Positions 11,701 to 18,917 of a stretch of DNA of 64,000 nt are shown in pieces (the stretch's first letter is position 1; every line of letters begins with the position of its first letter). This DNA comes from Halorubrum trapanicum (lineage in GTDB: Archaea > Halobacteriota > Halobacteria > Halobacteriales > Haloferacaceae): contig NZ_JAGGKE010000006.1 of NCBI RefSeq assembly GCF_017873555.1, positions 1 to 64,000 of the forward strand. The letters run 5' to 3'. A program made the position numbers and the translations under genes. The notes beneath the pieces were generated by a model. That model did no database searches, was not told the DNA's origin, and saw only the letters and a list, made by a program, of their open reading frames with translations.

Positions 11701-14700
11701 ACGACGCTCACCGCGACGGCAACCATCACGACGCCGGCCGACGACGCTAACCTCACGTTCGGTGGCGTCGCCGTGGGCGGGTCGGCCACCAACGCGACCG
11801 TCATCGAGAACACCGGCGACGCCGAACTCGAAATCGAGACGGCCAACGCGCTCTCGAATTCGGACTTCGAGGTCGTCGGCTCGCTCGGCACGGTCACGAT
11901 TCAGCCGGGAGCGGCCCGCGAGATCCCGGTCAGGTTCACGCCGACGAACCCCGGAGATCGGACTACGAACCTGACGCTCGGAACGAACGATCCGAACAAC
12001 GACCCGATCAACGTCACGCTTGAGGGCTCCGGTGAGACGACGAACCTCGTCGGAGACACCGGCACCATCGAGTACGAGACGATCGGTGAGGGCGATTCGG
12101 TCACGCGCACAGTCACGCTCGAAAACGACGGCACCGAGGAGCTCACCGGGCTCCGCGTCGACTCGAAGACCGGCAGCGGCGCCGGTCAGTTCGCGGTTGA
12201 CGCCGACACCCTTCCGGACTCGCTTTCGGCCGGCGAGACGACAGATGTCACGGTCGCGTTCGAACCGACCGCGGACGGGAGTCACTCGGCGACCGTGATC
12301 TTCGCCGCGAGCGGTGACGTCGCCGGCTCCAGTCAGTACGCGGTCTCGCTCTCCGGTGAGGCGACACCGCCCGACGTCGCGGTCAACGATACCGACCTCC
12401 AGTTCGGGTACGTGAACACCGTCGAAGACGAAGACGCGACGGGCACGATCCAGATCACCAACGACGGTCGGTCGGGGACGAACCTCACCGTCGAGGGCGT
12501 GTCTATCACTGACAACGACACCGACGCCTTCACCGTCACCAATGCACCGACTGCCGGGACCGATATCTCGAGCGACGGCTCGGAGAGCGTCACCGTCGGC
12601 TTCGACCCCGACACCACCGGCGACAAAACGGCCACCCTGGCGATCGAGACGAACGATCCCGACGAAGACACGGTCGAAGTCTCGCTGACCGGTGTCGGCT
12701 CGGCCCCGAGCGCGGCGGTCGATCGAAACTCGACCCAGTTCGGTCAAGTCCAGACAAACACGACGAGCGCGTCGGCGGCGATCGAACTCACGAACGACGG
12801 CGGCGAAGCGCTCACCGTCACGGACGTCACGACGACCACGGATCAGTTCCGCGTGACGGACGGCGTCGAAGACGACGCGTCGACCGTCGTTCCCGGTGCG
12901 ACTCGCACCATCGTGGTCGTGGCCGAACCGACTCGGACCGGTGAGCGGACGGCGAACCTCACGATCCAGTCGGACGACCCGGCCGGCGACACGAACGTGA
13001 CCCTTGCCACGGAGGGTATCGAGCCGGTCCTCAGCAACACCACCCTGAACGGGAGCTTCGGTGATGTCCGCACGGGAAGCTCTGAACGGCGCTCCCTCAC
13101 CGTCACTAACGACGGGAACGCGACGCTGGAGATCGACGCGTCGAGCATCAGCGGCTCCGACGTCGACGCCTTCACGATCGTGAGCGGCGAACCGACGTCG
13201 CTCGCTCCCGGCGAGGCTGAGACGTACTCCGTCGCGTTCGGGCCGGACGAAGAAGCCGAAGAGTACGGCGCGACGTTCGAGCTCACCTCGAACGACCGCG
13301 ACCTCTCGGTCCCGCTCACTGGTGACGGCATCGCGGGCAACGCCTCGCTCTCCCCGTCTACCAGGGACTTCGGTTCGGTCCAGCTGGGCAGTAGCCGCGA
13401 ACAGACGTTCACCTTCGCAAATGACGGGACCGCGCAGCTCGAAATCACGAGCATCTCCGTGACCGGCGACGACGCCTCCGCCTTCTCGGTGAGCGGCCTG
13501 TCGACCGGGACGATCGACGCCGACGAGTCGAGAACCTTCATCGTCGAATCCTCGCCGAGCGTGACCGGGAGCGCGACTGCGACGCTCGAGATCGATACGG
13601 CCCAGTCGGGAACCACCACGGCCAGCCTCGGCGTGACCGGGGTCGAACAGGATATCGAACTCGACGCCGAGAGTCTCACGTTCGACCGGACACGGCTCGG
13701 AACGACCACCACGACGACACTCACGATCTCCAATCCCGGCAACGCACCGCTGAACGTGTCCGATCTGGCGCTCGCTGGGACCAGCTCGGACCAGTTCAAC
13801 GTGACCGAGCCGTCCGTCACCGACGGCTCGCCGCTGACGGTCGAGCCCGGGAGCAGCCGCGAAGTCGAGGTGGCCTTCTCGCCGCCGGTCGACGATGTCG
13901 AGGAGGCGAAAAACGGCACCGCCCAGACCGCGCGGCTCCTCGTGAGAAGCGACGATCCCGACGACGACGAGAGCACCCTCGAAGTCGCACTCGCCGGTAC
14001 GGGCAAGACGCCCGAACTCCGGGTGAGCAGTGACGCGATCCGGTTCGGGTCCACGTCGCTCGGCGACACGTCCACGCGCGAGCTGACGGTCACGAACGAC
14101 GTCAGCGCGACTGCGAACGTGACCATCCGGACCGTGGCCGCTTCGGGGGGTATCGGCAACGAATTCACCGTGACCGACGCCGGCAGGGACGCCCTCGAAC
14201 CGGGCGAATCGACGACTGTCACCGTCGAGTTGACGCCGCAGGTCCCGGGCGCGAAGTACGGGTCCCTGAACGTCATCACGACCGACCCGCGCCAACCCGG
14301 CAAGTCGGTGTTCCTCTCGAACAGCGAGACGATCGTGACCGTCACGTACGGTAGCGTCATCGCCTCCTACCAGAACGTCCAACCGGGACTCCAGCCCGAG
14401 CGGTCGTTCCGCCCGTACCCGGACGACGACGCCGAAGTGATCGGGACGCAGCCGTTCGTCCAGACCAGCAGCGACTTCAACATCACTATCGACGGCTCGC
14501 CGACCCCGTTCGGTCAGGCGGTTAACGAGACCGAATACACCGATATCCGGTACCTCTCGGCGACTAAGTCGAACCTCTCGGCCAGTTCGCTCGAGAACAA
14601 CACCTTCACGTTCCGCGTGAGCAAGTCCAGACTCTCCGAGCTGGATGCTGATCCGTCTAACGTCACGCTCCTCCGGTACGACGGAAGCGAGTACACCACC

Positions 14701-15876
14701 GTCGAGACCAGCTACCTAGCGGGCAGTACCAGTAGTATCGCTGGAAGCAATTACATCTACGAGGCGACGACCGACAGTCTCTCGCAGTTCGCCATCGCAG
14801 TGCCTGTAGAAGATCAAACGGATGACGACCCCGGCGACGACCCCGGCGACGACCCCGGTGACGACCCCGGCGACGACCCCGGTGACGACCCCGGCGATGA
14901 CCCCGGCGACGACCCCGGTGACGACACCGGAGACGATCCCGGCGACGACACCGGAGACGGTACCGTCCCGACGCCGCCCGACATCGACGGTCCCGTCGAC
15001 GTCGAACCGCCGGAACCGCCGGCGGACGTCGACGTCTCGGTCGACGAGACCGCCGACATCGAGGTCGATGCCGATACCGGCCAGTCGAGAGCAACCTTCG
15101 GCGAGAACAACACGGTCGAGTCGGTCGCGTTCGACTTCGAGGTGGAGGGCTCCGTCAACGCCCGCACGCTCGACAGCGAACCCGACGAGACCGGGCCCGC
15201 ACCCGGTTCCTCCGTGGCCGTCACGCAGATTTCGGTCGGGGACCAGCTCGAGAACTCCTCGGCCACGATCCAGATGCGCGTCTCCAACGAGCGGCTCAAC
15301 GAGACCGACGCTGACGCTGAGGACCTGCGGATCAACCGCTTCGCGGACGGCGAATGGCAGGGACTCGAGACGGCGATCGTCAACGAGACCGACACCCACG
15401 TTCGGATCGAGGCCCAGACGCCCGGGTTCTCCTACTTCGCGGCGTCCGCCGTGAGCGAACCCGAAGCGGTCGCTCAGGTGACGCCCGAGACGGTCGAACC
15501 CGGTGAGGAGGTCGAACTCTCGGGTGCCGAGTCCACGGACCAGTACGGCGACATCGCGGCGTACGACTGGAACGTCGCCGGCGAGACGCTCACCGGCGAG
15601 ACGGTTACGACGACCGTCGACGAGACCGGAACGATCGAAGCCGAGCTGACGGTGACGAACGACGCGGGCGAGACGGACACCGCAACCGTCTCGTTCGCCG
15701 TCGAGGAACCGGCCGGTGACGGGACCGGCGATGGAACGGGTGACGGGACCGGCGACGGAACAGGCGACGAACCGGCCGAGGAGCCGGGCGGATTCCCCGT
15801 GGTCGCGCTCATCCTCGTGGTCTTCGTCCTCGCCGCGGTGGCGGTCGTCGCGCTGTACGCCCGCCAAGAGGAGTAG
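2731..15876 (+). CDS. Giant modular surface protein (CARDB, Ig-like and HYDIN-like repeats)
   Basis: This is a 4381-residue, very acidic, sequon-rich extracellular protein. Order seen: signal peptide (residues 1-35; ATG 2746 is an equally good start); three imperfect SDQIDGQSSNTTTN repeats (about 48-100); an Fn3-like domain (108-196); a BGTF-like surface region (200-570); CARDB domains in tandem with six Ig-like modules (DATVTVDG type, starting near nt 6670, 7240, 8050, 8890, 9710 and 10520); eleven HYDIN/choice-of-anchor-D-like repeats of about 105 residues (nt 10780-14340); a PGF-pre-PGF-like domain (nt 14345-14815); a DDPG linker; a second such domain (nt 15055-15460); a PKD-like domain; a TGDG linker; and one transmembrane helix (PVVALILVVFVLAAVAVV) with a short ARQEE tail. 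It is probably a cell-surface stalk or adhesin. The ligand is unknown, and no canonical PGF-CTERM signal is visible. Confidence 0.85.
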   Translation: MLSTSMHLPSRHQFFAVTFAFIMVVSMMAPGVVASGGPTASNGPIEQTGDQIDGQSSNTTTNQTSDQIDGQSSNTTTNETSDQTDGQSSTVTSDQTSVQSPDVTTNSATNVGRYLATLNGNLSALGSHEEVEVYFEYGEANSGLTRQTEPVVVNETGSFETRLEFLDPNTNFEFRAVVEANETVRGETRSFSTESGDVSIPFIEAGGVDNLTVWAGAVAHPRVDPLGTPSDSGMTTAIPPTFLSTGGVNGQLDKNRVSVYDRDQNISIQYNQRQGAVIDAGDFQDSSVDLVAVRTETGQDGVPDVTDIDSLLQSEENTAQFVERDATLNNGSASFVFEPSTRGNYVFLVMNSDSVEISEGNITERDNARVLGIDVAVVQDRSSVVTPTRSDGYPDAEYRPGENVTVDVETEIDNSTGTITHAVVLYNETKLSGESITVEAGSLSDVSLDNISSSTTIKRFDGVRETDGDAELMGQDLGDQSEIGPLFSISDLVDFIGSGIGENLAPSEGESVINASMVAVSGTNADATLEVGTLENFSTGSDGQQEYTIVHIAENNETGELETNRETVTLRDQLDPYATVDIDEEDSRLNVLDGEEIVVNATVTNVGNGTVDDEASLYLNGTQAEKLTGFEESDFGRIPQTEDITTRITLNAGESQRLSFAYNTSNDTATSDVIDEVPTDLPVEIRTSNGTATTIAQVGDQGENFSVDVDQGASDNEVVQGENLTIVTNITNDGDISGTQTISATLENTSVEYTTESAEVSVDPGVTKPVELTFEKVDLPQGNYTVNVSSENDFDEVGVEVLPGPDFDVELTAVDDSVVAGNAVDVTATVSNVGGAAGTEDVEFLFNGTAITTNESVTLNASESATFDFSAETSTADIGERDVTVRAGDASNSTTVTVQSPAEFDIVQAESVEDVAPGSNATIEAEIENVGDVTGTQNVTLVDPPEDDELGGSNETVGVEEDVTIGSGDTETVEFVVETEEEDAGETLSYAVATEDDYEPVNVSLLSDAQFDVTIDEDATDGSVTEGENLTVVADIENTGGSRDEQTVSFDLLDELPDGTETAIDGPERPIELGAGENETVEVTLETDETPPGAYNVSVLSEDDEANLGVDILEAADIGVGITETNEPIVAGEQLNVTANVSNAGEANATRDVEFLFDGALVEGETEADVTIEGGETRQFDFTVTTETDDFGEPNVTVRAGAVEETRAVTVSRPAEVEYSNLTSSDTAVTVDQNVTVTADVENVGDVQTTVNATLAVALDGEQRATLNDSVTLNGSERKQVRFEYGFDDTGTYELTIVDSGIDPLSIEVSNRVVELNLSANETQPLNGSNVRFTVTNATADGNPISDATVTVDGAEATTNGSGVAVVPVTGDDEVTATASKETNETTNTAYNSDSVELYVLQPSDLEYGNLYVSPDDPETREEVTINATVTNTDDVQRAYNATVYVDGEPIDTTENGTLNASETRVLIFTTAFDTPGIREIAVGDADIDGENQTTPVSIGVDTAERQLRLTANETEVNQNDTVEFIVETDSEPAVNATIDVDGEDLQTGDDGAATYTFDDSGEFTATATKPSNDSVAYLDDSVDIQVNAPADIQVTDVSPLRTQIYTDETLTVEVTVENVGDLRGSEEVNFAFQETELSETTAELNGSESQTLVFEPTANETAGQYPVTVEDQTYQTITVDPALETTKFTAPRTVTIGEELVVTATVENRGSVPADKTVRLNVNGTEVATETIENVPAGGEETVELTWDTTGTDVGPKTVSVDGLTTRTVTVERRSVGLTIASNATASTTPGDPVRFTVRADGKRIDGATIRVAGKTLTTGPDGTNTTTFETPVRSFARAQKSSTDTKRFRTDSTFVEVREPAQLFVDEAFLPTDETYVGDDVEVLATVFNVGGVEGTIELNVTNASDETVETRNVTLGRGESTTVTLTPQLNTTAETETLTVNGVEAGDVEVLRQSVITDVSVNSTAITTEDAVLVNATVTNRGTTADEDGVTVNITAGGETSNLTTGTISDGESETVSETFAPDDDVIISVEGPANSFTRSVTVDNVVEDLQVEANPSTVTEGEDLNITVRANGGLVDATLEIDGDTFDVTDGTANISTPDELAPSDYTVVATKESDAETSYNSDSVDVIVQEQADIEVDDAYRLVTQAFTGDNVTVEADVVNNGDLSGTETINLTDGSGEILANQTVDLGGGNETTITLNATFDTSGTRTLSVGDEVAGPVEIDPQTVVTDYTVSNTTVTVGEQETTLNATVRNRGSTLDESFAVNLSVGGEGDVDNVTVTDLGAGEVDHVEFNRTFDTVGRTNLTVNQEQPTSVLVTERIEDLDIDVETPNPTTGDEVRFNVTNGTGGAVDDATIVASGRVLETNASGLANATFASGTITASVTKDGDQTTYNPDSETFTVNRPADVRLLGADVDSDTVYAGENVSVEVDLLNTGGIAADRNVTLDVDGETVNASVETIPAGDAPTVTLSTQLNETGERTLSVSHNGTDATRQSTVTVDPATSVANYTVYDTAISVDGSVRVQANLVNDGGIDDNVTVDFSVDGNQEDSRTVDVAAGATDSTNFTFIPETNGTSTVAINDFEQTEISVARDQIQLTLTTSTPTVASGEDVAFTVTDENGDDVQDATIAVADQRVSTNVIGEAETTVRASGNYTAVVTKTGTDEVAYEHDTVEINVTDPITVAATDDGDFGEVGAAPAGGTEETVTVDITNDGGRPISLGRASISGEDASQFEVEDAPDSISADSTREITVAYAPTERGDASATLRFRADTPSDPVREVGLAGTGVAPGISVNASSIAFGDTDVGAPTETVEITNTGNSELRFETELTGGFDGTAAATSLGPGNSTTVDVTFTAQEPGTYGSQLRLASNDPFNGTVTVGASGTRLGGELLTDPSGEYSFGEVTEGSTASASVLLENTGTAGLTVTPSVDDESNGTFTVSDGGGDIALGPGESEFVTVEVTPEGTSPTANVTFDTNDPNVTGTLNLSATTLTATATITTPADDANLTFGGVAVGGSATNATVIENTGDAELEIETANALSNSDFEVVGSLGTVTIQPGAAREIPVRFTPTNPGDRTTNLTLGTNDPNNDPINVTLEGSGETTNLVGDTGTIEYETIGEGDSVTRTVTLENDGTEELTGLRVDSKTGSGAGQFAVDADTLPDSLSAGETTDVTVAFEPTADGSHSATVIFAASGDVAGSSQYAVSLSGEATPPDVAVNDTDLQFGYVNTVEDEDATGTIQITNDGRSGTNLTVEGVSITDNDTDAFTVTNAPTAGTDISSDGSESVTVGFDPDTTGDKTATLAIETNDPDEDTVEVSLTGVGSAPSAAVDRNSTQFGQVQTNTTSASAAIELTNDGGEALTVTDVTTTTDQFRVTDGVEDDASTVVPGATRTIVVVAEPTRTGERTANLTIQSDDPAGDTNVTLATEGIEPVLSNTTLNGSFGDVRTGSSERRSLTVTNDGNATLEIDASSISGSDVDAFTIVSGEPTSLAPGEAETYSVAFGPDEEAEEYGATFELTSNDRDLSVPLTGDGIAGNASLSPSTRDFGSVQLGSSREQTFTFANDGTAQLEITSISVTGDDASAFSVSGLSTGTIDADESRTFIVESSPSVTGSATATLEIDTAQSGTTTASLGVTGVEQDIELDAESLTFDRTRLGTTTTTTLTISNPGNAPLNVSDLALAGTSSDQFNVTEPSVTDGSPLTVEPGSSREVEVAFSPPVDDVEEAKNGTAQTARLLVRSDDPDDDESTLEVALAGTGKTPELRVSSDAIRFGSTSLGDTSTRELTVTNDVSATANVTIRTVAASGGIGNEFTVTDAGRDALEPGESTTVTVELTPQVPGAKYGSLNVITTDPRQPGKSVFLSNSETIVTVTYGSVIASYQNVQPGLQPERSFRPYPDDDAEVIGTQPFVQTSSDFNITIDGSPTPFGQAVNETEYTDIRYLSATKSNLSASSLENNTFTFRVSKSRLSELDADPSNVTLLRYDGSEYTTVETSYLAGSTSSIAGSNYIYEATTDSLSQFAIAVPVEDQTDDDPGDDPGDDPGDDPGDDPGDDPGDDPGDDPGDDTGDDPGDDTGDGTVPTPPDIDGPVDVEPPEPPADVDVSVDETADIEVDADTGQSRATFGENNTVESVAFDFEVEGSVNARTLDSEPDETGPAPGSSVAVTQISVGDQLENSSATIQMRVSNERLNETDADAEDLRINRFADGEWQGLETAIVNETDTHVRIEAQTPGFSYFAASAVSEPEAVAQVTPETVEPGEEVELSGAESTDQYGDIAAYDWNVAGETLTGETVTTTVDETGTIEAELTVTNDAGETDTATVSFAVEEPAGDGTGDGTGDGTGDGTGDEPAEEPGGFPVVALILVVFVLAAVAVVALYARQEE
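14819..14960 (+). repeat. 12-bp coding repeat (Asp-Asp-Pro-Gly linker)
   Basis: About ten tandem copies of a GACGACCCCGGC-like 12-mer encode a (DDPG)n run between the two PGF-pre-PGF-like domains of the giant protein. Copies differ mainly at third positions (GGC or GGT), and two contain ACC (Thr) in place of CCC. The tract is likely to vary in copy number by slippage, altering stalk length without breaking the frame. Confidence 0.8.
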
Positions 15877-15877
15877 C

Positions 15878-16750
15878 TCACGACGAACCTGGTCGGCCGG
15901 CGTCGACCCGTTTTTTGACGCGATTCTCGAAGAACTCCCACTCGTGCGCGAGGTACGCGGTCATGAAGCCGAGAGCGTATCCGACGAAGTGGACGTACAC
16001 GTTCGTGACGCTCCCGCCGGCGGCGACGGTCTGTGGGAACGCCGTCGCCAACAGGAGAATCCACGTCCCGGTCCCGACGATGACCACCGGATCGGACGCC
16101 GATGCCCGCCAGCGGTCGTGGGAGTTCGCCAGCCGCCGTTCGTGACGAACAAAGGACCCGCCGAACAGGACACTCAGCGCCACTCCGGCCGTTCCGACGG
16201 CGAACGTGAGCGCCGACTGCGGCACCGCGAGTATCGCGATACCGCTTATCGAGAGGAAGAACGCCGTGAGCAGCAGCGTCGTGTCGATCGGTTCCCCGCG
16301 GTTCGCCTCGATGTACCGCCCAATCGCGACCGGGAGGAACCCCACGAGCGCCATATTCACCCCCGAGAATCCGTACGTGACCGCGTCCCGAGGGACGGCG
16401 AGGTTGAGCAGCGATAGCGTCACGGGAAATATCGATAGCGCGGCCACGAGGGCACTGAGAAACAGCCACGGGGTCCGCGCGTGGCGAGAGAGCGCGTAGA
16501 ACGCGCCCGACACGAGCAGAAATACGGCGACGTTCCCGGCGAGATGCTCCGCGGAGAAATGAACGAACGGGGCGGTGTACGCGGTCCAGAGCGACGGGTC
16601 AGCATACGCGAACGACAGCGTGCGGCGAGTCGACTCAGCCAGGCCGAACACACCAATGATAATTGTCATAATGACCCCAACTGGAATGAGAGCGAACAGC
16701 CTCTCAGGATTCGCAAAATTATCAAGACCAATTGACAATTTCGTATTCAT
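15878..16750 (-). CDS. Rhomboid-family intramembrane serine protease
   Basis: This encodes 290 residues with about seven hydrophobic helices. It carries the rhomboid signatures: HFSAEHLAGN (residues 64-73), GFSG with the nucleophile at Ser129, and a C-terminal VHFVGYALG with the catalytic His at about 254. Rhomboids cleave substrates within or beside transmembrane helices. The gene is convergent with the giant surface-protein gene, with a single base between the two stop codons. This raises the possibility that it releases or trims that protein's C-terminal helix, by analogy with rhombosortases. That link is inferred only from position. A cytoplasmic charged tail (ENRVKKR) ends the protein. 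AT-rich DNA upstream provides its promoter. Confidence 0.85.
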   Translation of the reverse strand: MNTKLSIGLDNFANPERLFALIPVGVIMTIIIGVFGLAESTRRTLSFAYADPSLWTAYTAPFVHFSAEHLAGNVAVFLLVSGAFYALSRHARTPWLFLSALVAALSIFPVTLSLLNLAVPRDAVTYGFSGVNMALVGFLPVAIGRYIEANRGEPIDTTLLLTAFFLSISGIAILAVPQSALTFAVGTAGVALSVLFGGSFVRHERRLANSHDRWRASASDPVVIVGTGTWILLLATAFPQTVAAGGSVTNVYVHFVGYALGFMTAYLAHEWEFFENRVKKRVDAGRPGSS

Positions 16751-16986
16751 ATGAAATCTCGACGATGAGGGCTATAAACTTCTCCTGTAAAATTATCAAA
16801 TATGGTTTTAAACGTCGTTTATTGGATGTGAAAACGAAGTAAGTCGTCGTAATTCTCACATATATCTATAAATTTTCTTTTACTATTCGGGATGAGATTC
16901 GGAAGCGCCGACGACTCGACCGCGTTCAGCGGAATCGCTCTCCGAGACGGCCGGTTTTTTGTTTATTCGAGACGGAAGGTCACTCC
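16751..16986. promoter_or_regulatory. AT-rich divergent promoter region
   Basis: This is 236 bp of markedly AT-rich DNA between the minus-strand rhomboid gene and the plus-strand exporter operon. Several TATA-like strings occur (CTATAAACTT near 16780, ATATATCTATAAATTT near 16860). A TTTATT near 16961 sits about 26 bases before the GTG at 16987, the right distance for a nearly leaderless transcript of the ABC ATPase gene. Confidence 0.4.
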
Positions 16987-17691
16987 GTGACGGGTCCCTC
17001 CTCACCGCGACCGCTCGTCGTCTGTACGGAGGTAACACGGCGGTACGGTTCCGACGGCGGCCCGTTTACGGCCGACGGACGGACCGTGACGGCCCTGGAT
17101 TCGGTTTCGCTCGACGTCGCCGGCGGCGAGGTGGTCGGCGTGGCCGGTCCGAGCGGGAGCGGGAAGTCGACGTTGCTCCACCTGCTCGCCGGACTCGACA
17201 CGCCGACGAGGGGGGAGATCGAGGTCTGCGGCACGACCGTCGGCGCGCTGTCCCGCCGCCGACGAACGGCCTTCCGGCGGGAGAACGTCGGGATGGTGTT
17301 TCAACGGTTCCATCTGCTCCCCGCGCTCACCGCCCGCGAGAACGTCGCGCTCCCGCTGGTCCAAGCGGGCGTCGCTCGCTCGGACAGGCGGTCTCGCGCG
17401 AGCGAACTCCTCGCTGCCGTCGGGCTCGACGATCGGGGGTCGCATTACCCGAGCGCGCTCAGCGGCGGCGAGCAACAGCGCGTCGCCATCGCCCGGGCGC
17501 TGGCCGCCGACCCGGCCGTCGTCATCGCCGACGAGCCGACGGGCGAACTCGACAGGGAGACCGGCGAGCGCGTTCTCGACCTCCTCACCGACGTGAGCGA
17601 CGGCCGTGCCATCGTCGTCGCCTCTCACGACGAGTACACGCTCGGCCGTACCGATCGCGTCGTCCGACTGCGCGACGGTGCCCGGCAATGA
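16987..17691 (+). CDS. ABC exporter ATPase, MacB/LolD type
   Basis: This encodes 234 residues from a GTG start; no in-frame ATG is available nearby. Walker [10 protein letters not shown] is at 54-62. A MacB/LolD-type Q-loop ([19 protein letters not shown]), the signature LSGGEQQR (about 158), Walker [13 protein letters not shown] (about 174) and the switch His (VVASHDE) follow. This family powers FtsX-type permeases that export peptides or lipoproteins or act as mechanotransmission complexes. The stop overlaps the ATG of the first permease by four bases (ATGA at 17688-17691), so the genes are translationally coupled. The substrate is unknown. Its position before a SipW-type secretion locus suggests a role at the cell surface. 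Confidence 0.85.
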   Translation: MTGPSSPRPLVVCTEVTRRYGSDGGPFTADGRTVTALDSVSLDVAGGEVVGVAGPSGSGKSTLLHLLAGLDTPTRGEIEVCGTTVGALSRRRRTAFRRENVGMVFQRFHLLPALTARENVALPLVQAGVARSDRRSRASELLAAVGLDDRGSHYPSALSGGEQQRVAIARALAADPAVVIADEPTGELDRETGERVLDLLTDVSDGRAIVVASHDEYTLGRTDRVVRLRDGARQ

Positions 17692-18917
17692 GCGCGCGAC
17701 TCCGACGAACCGCGGCGGTGATCGGACTTGGGGTGCGGCGCGTGTTCGGCCGGCTTCGCGGTGTCGCACCCGGACGCATGGGTGTCTGTATCGCGGGCGT
17801 CGCCGTCGCGGTCGCGCTGTTGTTCGTCGTCGCGAGCGTGTCGATCGGCCTCGCGGGCAGTACGACCGTCGAGAGCGAGGACATCGACTACTGGATCGTC
17901 CCGGACGACGGCGGCACCGGGAGCGTCCCGCTGGAATCGGAAGGCGCCCGCCTCAGCCAGGTTCACACCATCACCGCGGACCTCACTGCCGACGACCGGA
18001 TCGAGTACGCGTCCCCTGTCGCGTTACAGCCGCTTCGCTTGGAGAACCCGTCGACCGGCGACCGAGAGTACGTGATCGCGCTTGGGGTTTTACCGCCCGA
18101 TAGCCAGCGGCGCGTCGCCGACATGCGGCTCGGACCGCTGAGCGAGGCGTACCCGTACTACGCCGACGGCGAGTACGACGGCACGTGGACCGGTGAGTTC
18201 GTCGCGTCGCCGGCGGTCGCAGATCGGCTGGCGCTCGACGTCAACGACACCGCCGCGGTCGGCGGCGCGAACCGATCGCTCACGCTCGTCGGCGTCAACG
18301 ATCGCGAAATGGCCGCCGGGTTCGGTGAAGTGCCCGCGATCGCGATGCCGCTCGCGGAGCTACAGTCGCTGACGGGCCTCGCCGAGGCGGACGAGGCGGA
18401 CCAGATCCTCGTCAGCACGACCGACCCGAGCGTGGAGTCGGTGCTCGACGCGATCTATCCGCGCACGGAGGTCGTCTCGCGCGCCGGCCTCACCAGCTTT
18501 CAGACCACGTCAACGAGTCTGCCGCTGGCGATGGCGCTCGCCGCCACCGTCGTGGCCGGCGGGATCGGCGTCGCGTTCGTCGCGACGATGATGGGGCTGG
18601 AGCTGACCGCCGGTCGACGCGAACTGGCGGTGCTCAGCGCCGTGGGGTTTTCCAGACGCACCCAAGCGCTGGTCGTCGTCTCCGAGACCGTCACCGTCGC
18701 CGTGATCGGTGGGGTTCTCGGCGTCGGTCTCGGCGTATTCGCCACGTTCGCGGTGAACGCGGGGGTGGCCGCCGCGATCGGCGTCCCGTCGTTGGCGACG
18801 ATGACGCCGGCGGTCGCCGGCTACGCGTTCGTCGTCGCGGTCCTCGTGGGACTGTGTGCCGCCCCGTATCCGCTGTATCTGACGGTCCGAACGGACACGC
18901 TGGAGGAGCTCGGATGA
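17688..18917 (+). CDS. FtsX-like ABC transporter permease 1
   Basis: This encodes 409 residues from ATG 17688, which overlaps the ATPase stop. The frame is open much further upstream, but that part only shadows the ATPase gene. The topology is the MacB/LolC type: an N-terminal helix (GVCIAGVAVAVALLFVVASV, about 29-48), a large extracellular domain (about 55-275) and three C-terminal helices (about 285-400) with the FtsX-domain phrase GRRELAVLSAVGFSRR. It probably pairs with the second permease at 18914 as a heterodimer around the ATPase dimer. The stop overlaps the next start by four bases. Confidence 0.82.
   Translation: MSARLRRTAAVIGLGVRRVFGRLRGVAPGRMGVCIAGVAVAVALLFVVASVSIGLAGSTTVESEDIDYWIVPDDGGTGSVPLESEGARLSQVHTITADLTADDRIEYASPVALQPLRLENPSTGDREYVIALGVLPPDSQRRVADMRLGPLSEAYPYYADGEYDGTWTGEFVASPAVADRLALDVNDTAAVGGANRSLTLVGVNDREMAAGFGEVPAIAMPLAELQSLTGLAEADEADQILVSTTDPSVESVLDAIYPRTEVVSRAGLTSFQTTSTSLPLAMALAATVVAGGIGVAFVATMMGLELTAGRRELAVLSAVGFSRRTQALVVVSETVTVAVIGGVLGVGLGVFATFAVNAGVAAAIGVPSLATMTPAVAGYAFVVAVLVGLCAAPYPLYLTVRTDTLEELG

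Noticed and set aside
14819-14960. Possible CRISPR array at the 12-bp repeats
   Set aside because: The repeats are contiguous, in frame and lack spacers. They encode a DDPG linker. No cas genes or CRISPR-like arrays are seen anywhere in the window.
16959-17687. Extension of the first permease frame back to 16959
   Set aside because: The upstream part is an Arg-rich shadow of the ABC ATPase gene. The real permease begins at the overlapping ATG 17688.
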